From NCBI GenBank assembly GCA_023416275.1, contig JAEZIB010000100.1:1-50752 (forward strand): DNA of 50,752 nt, written 5' to 3'. Positions 42,675 to 50,752 of this stretch are shown here, in pieces. The first letter of the stretch is position 1. Each line of letters starts with the position of its first letter. Both the position numbers and the translations under genes were made by a program. This DNA comes from Bacillota bacterium (lineage in GTDB: Bacteria > Bacillota > Clostridia > Acetivibrionales > DSM-1351). The notes below the pieces were generated by a model. It was not told the origin of the DNA. It did no database searches and saw only the letters and a program-made list of their open reading frames with translations.

Positions 42675-45600
42675 CTATTTGGAGAGTAGGTTATATAATA
42701 CTTGCACAGCCTCAGCCCTTGAAGTATTAACTTTAGGGCTCAATTTTTCGTTACTACCTAAAACAATTCCTGCCTCAACAAATAACTTCATTGTATCTTT
42801 TGCGTATTCGGATATATCCTTTGTATCGCTGAAGCTATCAAAAGTTCCGGTTTTTGCTACTGGTAATTCACCAAGTGTATTTAACACACGGTAAAGTATA
42901 ACAAGCATATCCTGTCTGCTTATAGTTGCTTCCGGCATATATTTGTTATCTCCCATTCCTGAAACCAATCCCAAATGTTTCGCTGTACCCAAGTAATCGG
43001 TGTAGTATTTGCTCCCTGCATCTGCAAAATTGTCTGTTACTTCCTTATCAACCTCAATACCGTAAGATTTCATTACCATTATGAGGAAGTCTGCTCTTGT
43101 AACTTTATTCTGAGGGGCAAAATTGTTATCTCCAACTCCACTTACTATACTTCTTGCCGACATAAATCCAACTGCCTTGTCATACCAGTCCGTTGAAGTA
43201 ACATCGTTGAAATTCACCTCATTGTATCCTACAGCATACTTTGAAAAATGAGTGGTTGTAAAATCAACTGTGCCTGTAATTGGGTTATATATACTTCTGA
43301 CAGTCTTTAAGTTCCCAGCATTATCTATGTAGTAGATTATGATAGAGTTATGCTTCTCGTTTAATTTTGGAGTATAAGGTATGCTTGCGAAGGCTTTTCC
43401 ACCACCAAAATCTGTTACCTCTTTACCACCAGCCTGAATTGAGAAATCATAAACCGGACGATCACCCACTGCAGTCCTTACATCTTCTGATAAAGAAGAA
43501 GCGTTTTGCTTGTTTATAGTAATGTTTACATTACCGGATGTAGCCGAAGCATTTATTACATCTATTGCTTTAGCGTCAAAAACAACACTTCCTATTCCAG
43601 TATTAACCTTAATCGCAACTCCAGCAGTTGCGGCAATCTCTTTCAGAGCTTCTACAGGAATACCAATCTTAACTGACGGTGTGTCTTTAGCAGAATCAAT
43701 TTTTATTTCTACTATAGCTTTCTGTCCATTACTTTCAGCTTCCTTAGCTTTTTCTAAAAGATTATGAATAGTAGTTATTCCAACATTAGCTACAGCTACT
43801 CCTGATTCATTTGCGGCTTTTATTGTAACAGAGAGTATTGTTTGATCACCATTTTTGGTGGAATCAATTGGATTTACTGGTTCTCCGTTACTTCCCGAAC
43901 CAGTGCCGCCACTGCCATTTCCTGTACCGCCACCAGGCTGCTGGTCTGCGGGAGCTATTACAATACTTAGAGTTTTGCTATCACTTATAACCGGATTGCT
44001 GCTATCCTCTGCTTTTATGGTAACAGTGTAAGTACCAGCTGCAGTAGGCGTACCTTTTATTTCTCCCTCAGTTGTAATGGTCAGTCCTGCTGGAAGTCCT
44101 TCAGCACTCCATATGTAGGGCATTGTTCCACCTATTGCATTCAATGAATATGAATATGCTGTACCAGCCTTTCCATTTGGTAAAGATACTATATCTATTG
44201 ACATAGAGGTTGCCATTAAGTCCTTAAGTACGATTGTAACTTCCTGAGTTTCTAAAGGAACTGTAACAATACCTTTGACATTATCTACTGTTCCAACAGA
44301 AGCAGAATAGATATTGTTTACCATTGATGGAAGCTGAATGCTCCATTCTTTCACAGTACCTGCATCAACTTTGGAATTTACCATGTTGCTATTAAAAGTA
44401 ACTTTAAGCATATTGCCATCTCTTACAATTGTATATCCAGCTCTTCCGCCTTGAAGCACGGGATAGTTTTCTACTGCTGCTACTATGTTATTATTTTCGG
44501 TAGCATTAGTTATCCATTCTTTAGGAATACCACGTCCAACAATAATTTCTGCATTTTTATTATCATTAAAAATTCTTTCAGCTATAAATGCATCATACAG
44601 AACTTTGGATGCTGTTGCCTGTCCCCACATATGTTGATTGGATCCACCGCCTCCCGAAGCATTATCGTGACTCCAGATTGGTGATGTTGGATCTTGTGTT
44701 GGGAAATTTGTTGGGCCAACACCTTCCCACCAACCAAATGGGGAGCTCATAGCACTGTTTATAGCAAATTCATAAGCTTTTATTCCAATATCTCTGTACG
44801 CTTCACCACGAAGTGCCGCAATACCATATCCTGCATTGTAGGCACTAGAGTACCAGCCGTGAGGATAACCTCCAAAATTATAAGGTGAAGCACCAGGCAA
44901 GTCTTTACGTCTTTCTATACCATATGTATATGTCTGGTCTATCATATCTATATTAGCCCCGGCATTGCTTTGATCGGCACCATAAAGATATCCATCCCAT
45001 GGGAATGATCCGAATAATAACATTGATGCCCAGTTTGCATCTCTGATATCATTACATCTATTTGCAGTATTTGGCTGAACTATTGAAGCCGGTATGTAGT
45101 TCAGATTATTGTTGCTAATTGTATTTTCAAGTGTTTGTGTTACTACTTGTAATAAACTGTCGTATTCAGCATTTGCCCACTGAGCTTCTGCTAAGTAGTA
45201 CGCTTTCTTGCTCTGGTCAATTTCCTTTATAGCCAATTCGTTACAGATATACTTATAAGCTACAAGTCCCATAAGCGCTGCCTGATCATCAACAGTCCAT
45301 TGACCATAGGAATCAATGGCGAGGGTACTTTTCATAATTCCGTCATGGTTTGCACCTGTACGGTCGTCATGAATAGAATGTGCCATCTTTTTAATTACAC
45401 CCTCATACTTTTCTTTTATGTAATCAAGATCTCCCGTTTTACTTAAGTACACTGAGTAAGCCCATGGTAACTTCCAGTTTGCATCCCAGTATAGATCAGG
45501 GTCTACTTCACCATTCTCAATGTTTATTCCGCCGGTCATTGGAACACTTTCAAGATAATTTTTTGCATCTTGGAAGTCACCTGCAGTAATAAGCGACTGC

Positions 45601-48600
45601 AAAATTCCGATTGTATCGTGTGAAAACAGTCTGTCATAGCCATTTTCACCAACATGTAAGAAGGTTTTATCCTTGATAATAAGAGTATAAATATATCCCG
45701 CCTTATATGCATTAACCAAACTGTCTTTGTTGTTTGCATCTTTGCTGTTTGGCATCTTTATATCTATGATCCCTGCCAATCTGTTATCCCAGTATGTCTT
45801 CATTGCTGTATAATTGTTTTCAAATACACTGTTATTTCCAGTATCAGCAACAACTTTTGCAGCTTCAAGGATTTTCTGATCCGCCGGGAACGGAGCTTTA
45901 GGTTCTACCTCATACCTTTCTCCGGTATGCCCCTCATTTTCAAATCTGTCTGCTTTTATTGCATACTCTCTTACAACTGTTTCTTCAGAATTTATAACGT
46001 AAGTAGCTTCAGCAGCGTTATTAAGCGGCACCAATTCCTTTGATACAACAGGTAGTAATCGTTTTTCACCCGAGTTGTTTACTGCCGTCATTTTCACATA
46101 TGCAATTTCTACAGGGTTGCCGTCTATTGTGTGCTTATTGGCAAACTCTTCGATTTTATATGCAACACCATCAACAGTGTATTCACTTACATAACAAGGC
46201 AAATATCCGTCCCTGTTATACCAGTCAATTGAAACTCCTTTTTCTTTAAGACCTGTAACACCGAATCTTATCATAAGATTACTTCTGCTTGGCAATCTAA
46301 AGGATCCGTCAATATAAGCTATCGGAGCATTCATGTCACCTTCAAAACCAAATGACCCTGTCAGTCCTCCATCTGTTTCAGATGAATATTTTCCTGAAAC
46401 CTGAAGATTTGAAACAGCATTCAGGACAGCAACATAGGCTTGCAGCTTTTCATTATCTGAAGCACTGCTGCTCAATTGTTTTGCATTTGCAATTGCATCT
46501 GTCAATACAGCTACAGAAGCAGTTGTATAACCCTTAACTACCAAGTTGTCAAAACTTGAAATAAAACTGCTGTAATCAGCTATTTCTATGTTTATAACTA
46601 AACTATCTTTAGCAGCCTGCAGTTTTCCAGTTTCAGCATCAATTTGCTCTTGTGATGCATCAAAATTATTAAGGCAATTTTTTGCTGCCTCTGCAGCATT
46701 TACTAAAGCCAGCCAGGATTCAACTGTATAAATTTTTTCATTATAATTACCTACTTCTGACACCAGAGCTTCAAGAGCGCTTCTATCCACACTTAATGTT
46801 TTTATGACTTTCAGTAAACCTGTTCCAAGCCATGCCTCAGGTACAAAACTTCCTGAAACAGTTTTGCCATAAAACTCATTCTTTGTATAATAATTTTTTG
46901 GCATAACGGTCCAACAATATACGCCATCCCTGAGAGTAGTTTGAGTTACATCAATGGCATATCTTGTATTAGCTTCTATATCATATACAAGTTTTGCAGT
47001 AGTTAACCCGCCACTTACAACATCTTTTTTATTAACTGTGGTCTGAGCCAGTGGAGATCCGGTCGGAAGTCCACTGCTATTTGTTGCATAAAGCTTTACC
47101 ACTAAATCGCTTCCGTCATCTGATGCTTTTGTTAATCCAATCTGTATATACTCCATTTTAAAAGCTTGATTAGCTGTAAAGGTTTGGTATCTATCCTGCT
47201 GATCTACTAGATTACCCAGGGCATAACTAAATATTTTTTTACCACCTGTATAGTCAATCATTACATTTGTAGCTTTTTTTGCTAGTTCATTATGAGCTTG
47301 GGTAAGTGCAGCTTTTGCATTGTCAACCTCAGCCTGTGTCACAACAGCCATGTCTAAAATTGCTTTTGCTGCTGCCCTTGCATCATTAAATTTAACCCAT
47401 GAATCGTCTGTAAAATAGCTTTGAGTTATTCCGACTAATTCATCATAAACTGCTTGCAATAAAGCCTTGTCAGCAATTTCTACGCTGCTAACTGCTATAT
47501 TTGATAATGATGAATTTCCATCATAACCATTTTTATATGTTTGAAGACCCACAACCTTTAGCACTTTATTTGCCGGTACAACTACCTGATATTTGTATAT
47601 CTGTGCAGTACCGTTTGTCTCCATAGTTTTGGTAGCAACATATTGATCATCTATATAGAAGTTTACATTTACTTTTGACTGCCAAAGGCCAGTACTGAAA
47701 ACAACGGTCGATTGAGTAGGTTGTGCCTCTATAGTAAACTCCCAGCCTACATCCGGCTTGCAGTCACCTACATTTCTATCATCCAACAAAGGAAGGAAAA
47801 CACCGAATCCTGTATCATTGCTAAGCGATTCATACCCAGACATTCCATCGGTCCAAGATGCAGCTGCACGGTTAGCATCGCTGTTCATTTCTTTTCCTTC
47901 AGGTACAGTATTGGTAAGTGCACTGAATGATATCACATTTTGTGAATTTTTCTTAATCTGTATTAGACCGTTTGAGCCGTCCCCTCTCAAATGCAGCCAG
48001 TCAACATTTCCAACTACAGTTAAATCAACGGAATAAACCCCAGTCATTTTATTTTGAGAAATTCTAAGTCCATTTAGATCATACTCAAGAGCACTTTGTG
48101 CCTGTTCCAATGCAGTTTTTGCACTGTCTATCACTGTCTGTGTTGCAGCCGGGTTATCAAGTACAGCTTTTGCTGAAATTCTGGCATTATCAAAAACTGT
48201 CCATGTTTCCACTGTATAAGAGCCCTGAACTATATCTTTAACTTGATTGTATAGGCTTTGTAAAGCAGTCTTATCATTAGTAATTTCTTTTCTTACCGCT
48301 ATACCTGAGAGAGAGAAATTACCCCATTGTGATAAGGTCTCTTTTTGTATTCCCTCTACCTTGAGTGTTGTGTTTGCCGGTACAATTACATCATATTTGA
48401 ATGTCTGCGAAATGACCCCGGCAGATATATTTTTGGTATCCACCAGTACATCGTTCATGTAAAATTTGACATCAACTCTTGACTGCCATAGTCCCAATCC
48501 AAATACAACAGTTGTTTCCTGTGGTTGTTCCTCTACTGTAAAAGTACAGCCTACATCATCCCCCCATGTAGAAGGGCCTCTATTGCTTGACGGGAAGAAA

Positions 48601-49586
48601 ACGCCATAACCAGTATCTTTATTACCAGTTGTATATCCTGCCATACCGTCATTCCAGCTATAAGACATATAATCTGCATCGGTATTATTTACTTTGCCCT
48701 CAGAGCCCGTATTTGACAATGTGCCGAACGAAATGGATCTTGGAGTAGTCGCTTTCGTGATTTGTACAATATTGCCAGAACCATCTCCTTTTAAATGCAG
48801 CCAATCAATATTTCCAGCTGTTGAAAGATCAATTACAGACTCTCCAATCACCTGAATTTGTGAAATATCAAGCCCTTGTGTTAATGCAGTACCTACAGCA
48901 ATGTTTGAGATTGAAGAATTGCCATCATTGTACAAAATCTCTGTTTGTACGCCTTCAACCTTCAGTACCTTATTTGCAGGTACAGTTACCTGGTATTTAT
49001 GTACCTGTGCACTCGGTCCTCCAATTAAACTTTTGGTATCAACCTGCACATCATTCATGTAGAATTTTACGTCAACTTTAGACTGCCAAAGCCCAACAGT
49101 AAATATTACTGATGTCTGAACAGGCTGAGCTGCAACTGAAAAATTCCAGCCAACATTCTCATTGCAGATACCTGCGCCTCTACTACCAGCTGGGGGCAGC
49201 ATTACAGCAAATCCGGTATCATTAGTACCTGTTTCATAACCTGTCATACCATCGGTCCAAGTACTGGCTACACGGTCAGGATCACTATTACTAACTTTGC
49301 CCTCAGGCACGGAATTTGGAAGTATATTAAATGATATTGCCGCAGGAGTAGTTGTCTTACTGACCATTACAACTCCGTTTGAGCCATCACCTTTAAAATG
49401 CAACCAATCAATATCACCATGCTGAGTTAGATTTAAACTATACTCACCCGTCAATTGACTTTGGTCAATAACAAGGCTTGTAACAATTTCTGCAGCATTT
49501 GTTATTCCGCTTTGGAATGCAGCTGAAATTAATATGCATACGCATAATACTATCGAAACCATTTTAAAAATAATTCTTTTTAACAT
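42675..49586 (-). CDS. Giant SLH-anchored multidomain surface protein, probable polysaccharide-active enzyme
   Basis: 2303 residues. Signal peptide about 1-32. Three copies of a roughly 195-residue module (about 38-237, 238-434, 503-700) share IDWLHxKGDGS, SWTDGM and VGLWQSKVDVKFYM; they recall a beta-sandwich module found on other surface hydrolases. FIVAR-like three-helix repeats lie at about 435-502, 700-768 and 930-1065, and a beta-rich module at about 769-930. About 1070-1795 looks like an (alpha/alpha)6 glycosidase-type region (GENGYDRLFSHDTIG, DPDLYWDANWKLPW, GQWTVDDQAALMGL). Then a putative-Ig module (about 1795-1890), a Gly/Ser linker, a conserved pre-SLH domain (about 1920-2115) and three SLH repeats (about 2115-2303) that bind secondary wall polymer. 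Start ATG follows GGAGG. Substrate unknown. Confidence 0.9.
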   Translation of the reverse strand: MLKRIIFKMVSIVLCVCILISAAFQSGITNAAEIVTSLVIDQSQLTGEYSLNLTQHGDIDWLHFKGDGSNGVVMVSKTTTPAAISFNILPNSVPEGKVSNSDPDRVASTWTDGMTGYETGTNDTGFAVMLPPAGSRGAGICNENVGWNFSVAAQPVQTSVIFTVGLWQSKVDVKFYMNDVQVDTKSLIGGPSAQVHKYQVTVPANKVLKVEGVQTEILYNDGNSSISNIAVGTALTQGLDISQIQVIGESVIDLSTAGNIDWLHLKGDGSGNIVQITKATTPRSISFGTLSNTGSEGKVNNTDADYMSYSWNDGMAGYTTGNKDTGYGVFFPSSNRGPSTWGDDVGCTFTVEEQPQETTVVFGLGLWQSRVDVKFYMNDVLVDTKNISAGVISQTFKYDVIVPANTTLKVEGIQKETLSQWGNFSLSGIAVRKEITNDKTALQSLYNQVKDIVQGSYTVETWTVFDNARISAKAVLDNPAATQTVIDSAKTALEQAQSALEYDLNGLRISQNKMTGVYSVDLTVVGNVDWLHLRGDGSNGLIQIKKNSQNVISFSALTNTVPEGKEMNSDANRAAASWTDGMSGYESLSNDTGFGVFLPLLDDRNVGDCKPDVGWEFTIEAQPTQSTVVFSTGLWQSKVNVNFYIDDQYVATKTMETNGTAQIYKYQVVVPANKVLKVVGLQTYKNGYDGNSSLSNIAVSSVEIADKALLQAVYDELVGITQSYFTDDSWVKFNDARAAAKAILDMAVVTQAEVDNAKAALTQAHNELAKKATNVMIDYTGGKKIFSYALGNLVDQQDRYQTFTANQAFKMEYIQIGLTKASDDGSDLVVKLYATNSSGLPTGSPLAQTTVNKKDVVSGGLTTAKLVYDIEANTRYAIDVTQTTLRDGVYCWTVMPKNYYTKNEFYGKTVSGSFVPEAWLGTGLLKVIKTLSVDRSALEALVSEVGNYNEKIYTVESWLALVNAAEAAKNCLNNFDASQEQIDAETGKLQAAKDSLVINIEIADYSSFISSFDNLVVKGYTTASVAVLTDAIANAKQLSSSASDNEKLQAYVAVLNAVSNLQVSGKYSSETDGGLTGSFGFEGDMNAPIAYIDGSFRLPSRSNLMIRFGVTGLKEKGVSIDWYNRDGYLPCYVSEYTVDGVAYKIEEFANKHTIDGNPVEIAYVKMTAVNNSGEKRLLPVVSKELVPLNNAAEATYVINSEETVVREYAIKADRFENEGHTGERYEVEPKAPFPADQKILEAAKVVADTGNNSVFENNYTAMKTYWDNRLAGIIDIKMPNSKDANNKDSLVNAYKAGYIYTLIIKDKTFLHVGENGYDRLFSHDTIGILQSLITAGDFQDAKNYLESVPMTGGINIENGEVDPDLYWDANWKLPWAYSVYLSKTGDLDYIKEKYEGVIKKMAHSIHDDRTGANHDGIMKSTLAIDSYGQWTVDDQAALMGLVAYKYICNELAIKEIDQSKKAYYLAEAQWANAEYDSLLQVVTQTLENTISNNNLNYIPASIVQPNTANRCNDIRDANWASMLLFGSFPWDGYLYGADQSNAGANIDMIDQTYTYGIERRKDLPGASPYNFGGYPHGWYSSAYNAGYGIAALRGEAYRDIGIKAYEFAINSAMSSPFGWWEGVGPTNFPTQDPTSPIWSHDNASGGGGSNQHMWGQATASKVLYDAFIAERIFNDNKNAEIIVGRGIPKEWITNATENNNIVAAVENYPVLQGGRAGYTIVRDGNMLKVTFNSNMVNSKVDAGTVKEWSIQLPSMVNNIYSASVGTVDNVKGIVTVPLETQEVTIVLKDLMATSMSIDIVSLPNGKAGTAYSYSLNAIGGTMPYIWSAEGLPAGLTITTEGEIKGTPTAAGTYTVTIKAEDSSNPVISDSKTLSIVIAPADQQPGGGTGNGSGGTGSGSNGEPVNPIDSTKNGDQTILSVTIKAANESGVAVANVGITTIHNLLEKAKEAESNGQKAIVEIKIDSAKDTPSVKIGIPVEALKEIAATAGVAIKVNTGIGSVVFDAKAIDVINASATSGNVNITINKQNASSLSEDVRTAVGDRPVYDFSIQAGGKEVTDFGGGKAFASIPYTPKLNEKHNSIIIYYIDNAGNLKTVRSIYNPITGTVDFTTTHFSKYAVGYNEVNFNDVTSTDWYDKAVGFMSARSIVSGVGDNNFAPQNKVTRADFLIMVMKSYGIEVDKEVTDNFADAGSKYYTDYLGTAKHLGLVSGMGDNKYMPEATISRQDMLVILYRVLNTLGELPVAKTGTFDSFSDTKDISEYAKDTMKLFVEAGIVLGSNEKLSPKVNTSRAEAVQVLYNLLSK

Positions 49587-49717
49587 TTTTCCTCCATGAA
49601 AACTTTTTTTGATAACTTTATGTCTCTGTAATATTACTTATCAAACTCTCTCCTTTCCTCTCAAGGTATCCGTCTATTCAGTGTAAGTACACAGAAGCGT
49701 ATACAGACAGATTGTTT

Positions 49718-49836
49718 TATAATACATAAATTCAAACAAAATTTTTAAGACTATAGAAAAATCTTTTTCCTCTGTACGTTTCAATGAGACAGCAGATATG
49801 TTTTCTTCACCCGAAAACCAAGGCTGTACAAACTAT
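49718..49836 (+). repeat. MITE-like element, copy 6 (degenerate)
   Basis: Starts TATAATACATAAATTCAAAC and keeps ATTTTT, GTTTCAATGAG, GATATGTTTTC and CACCCGAAAACCAA blocks in family order; the right end has decayed. It lies about 130 bp upstream of the SLH gene start. Confidence 0.45.
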
Positions 49837-50141
49837 AACTAGAGTTGAAGGACAGCTATTAACTAATTATATTTTACGTTCGTTCCTATCCTGCCAAATT
49901 ACATACTTCTTTTAGTGGCACATTTTAATTATATTGTCTATTTTGTATATAGTTAATGAGAATTAAGCACTTGTTTTTGTGATATTTTGCTATATTCAGT
50001 CTTTGGCTCAGACTAATAAATTTAATTTGCATCATCTTGTATTATTTTGAGGTTCCTTTAGTTTTTTTTACTTTTGTTGTTCTTTTGAAGGATATTGAAC
50101 TTTTTTGTAGAGTGAAGAATCGTAGTTGCTTAATAATATTT

Positions 50142-50421
50142 ACTCAACTTCACCAGTTAAAAGTTGTAGGTGTTCAATCTAATCAATGGAAAGTTGGGTT
50201 AGAAATAATTGCATAAATTAGTTGGTGATACGAAGTTTTTTTGTTGGAAAACCGACACAATATCGGTTTTAGCACACTATGAACCACGGATGGCGAATGT
50301 ATGAGACTGCAAAAATGCTGAGATGAGCCATTACTAGGTCAAGCAATTATTCTGGTAACAAACCATTGATAAGCTTGAGCACCGATAGATTTTTTCAGTG
50401 GGAAAGTTGAGTTATTTAATA
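50142..50421. repeat. Remnant of an inverted-ended element (ACTCAACTT termini)
   Basis: TTACTCAACTTCACC at the left and, in reverse, TTAAATAACTCAACTTTCCC at the right form inverted ends about 280 bp apart; a third inward copy (50187-50215, reverse strand) matches 10041-10069. Inside is an imperfect hairpin AAACCGACA / TATCGGTTTT near 50250-50271. No transposase frame is present. Confidence 0.5.
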
Positions 50422-50602
50422 ATATATTTCTAGTACAATTAATTTAAATTAGTTGAAAACTCTTACAGATACATTCAAGAGTTTATTAGATCCCTTAGAT
50501 GGGACCATGAAAATGAACTATCAATGAAATACAAACGCATTCAAACTCAGAATTACAAATCATTTATGATACTTATAAACATATAAATTTCTATATTCTC
50601 AA

Positions 50603-50752
50603 AAAAGCCAGAAGTCCCCGACTCCAGTCATGACCACCCGTAAAACGGGTGGCTTGTGTTAGCCCTATAAGGGCTTGTTACCGGCCAGCGCCTAAAGACG
50701 CTGGCTTTCACTTCGTTCAAGCTACTATTGCCTTTGCCACCTTTGCCGCCCC
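50603..50752 (-). mobile_element. GC-rich stem-loop block resembling an IS200/IS605 (TnpB-type) right end
   Basis: Read on the minus strand: stems GCCAGCG / CGCTGGC (50684-50705), AGCCCT / AGGGCT (50661-50675) and CCACCCG / CGGGTGG (50634-50652), then GTCATGACTGGAGTCGGGGA and a T-run. Composition is far more GC-rich than the flanks. Serial hairpins of this type at the 3' side of tnpB form the transposon end and guide (omega) RNA in IS200/IS605 elements. The putative gene would lie beyond the window edge, so the assignment is tentative. Confidence 0.45.

Larger units (their letters stand above)
49587..50752. other. Non-coding region upstream of the SLH gene, to the window edge
   Basis: No gene start is supported. 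It holds a degenerate MITE copy (49718-49836), an element remnant with ACTCAACTT ends (50142-50421) and GC-rich stem-loops at the edge (50603-50752). Confidence 0.5.

Overview
The window is low-GC, spore-forming, anaerobic Firmicute chromosome, most likely a mesophilic cellulolytic clostridium of the Ruminiclostridium (Clostridium) cellulolyticum group. The evidence is the sporulation genes (spoVG, spoVT, yabP, yabQ), a type I dockerin with the Ala-Leu/Ala-Val recognition pairs typical of that group, an SLH-anchored surface protein, flagellar rod genes and AT-rich intergenic DNA. The genus is an inference. Most genes lie on the minus strand.

Layout. (1) 1-3376: the 3' part of a minus-strand operon of acyl carrier protein, BtrH-like cysteine acyltransferase, stand-alone adenylating ligase and the start of an NTP_transf_5 protein. 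It looks like an unassigned carrier-protein natural-product or modification pathway that continues off the left edge. (2) 4123-14161: accessory region with a LacI regulator, a phasin-like/UbiB-like pair, a GNAT acetyltransferase, a secreted transglutaminase-like protein, an orphan DUF6173-like gene, a cellulosomal SGNH esterase and a TM2 protein. (3) 14640-17471: initiator tRNA-fMet, a cyclophilin lipoprotein, a PatB/MalY-type C-S lyase and tRNA-Leu(UAA).

(4) 17739-33455: a long minus-strand block with the conserved Bacillus/Clostridium order purR-spoVG-glmU-prs-pth-mfd-(prsA-like)-spoVT-(ssb)-mazG-hup-yabO-yabP-yabQ-divIC-yabR. It links purine control, cell-wall precursor supply, PRPP synthesis, translation recycling, transcription-coupled repair, spore coat formation and division. 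The GlmU here has a shortened uridylyltransferase domain without its nucleotide-binding signature. murC (34011-35414) is divergent from purR.

(5) 36317-41786: fabZ, a phosphodiester-glycosidase (NAGPA) protein, flgJ-like, flgG/flhP, flgF/flhO and mbl, the conserved mbl-flhO-flhP-fabZ neighbourhood. (6) 42675-49586: one 2303-residue secreted, SLH-anchored protein with three copies of a beta-sandwich-like module, FIVAR-like helices and a probable (alpha/alpha)6 catalytic module, flanked by a group II intron reverse-transcriptase remnant. (7) 49587-50752: non-coding DNA with repeat debris and, at the edge, GC-rich stem-loops resembling an IS200/IS605 (TnpB-type) end.

Several dispersed repeat families thread the window. 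The clearest is a 144-221 bp MITE-like element (TATAAC...GTTATA ends, six copies), four of which lie just upstream of prs, murC, mbl and the giant SLH gene. Others are a family with AAAGTCAATTAC inverted ends (two copies), a decayed element with ACTCAACTTTCC ends (at least six traces) and a repeated terminator hairpin. Several genes use TTG or GTG starts (ligase, spoVT, murC, mbl, the DUF6173-like gene). No CRISPR array, rRNA or intact transposase gene was seen.
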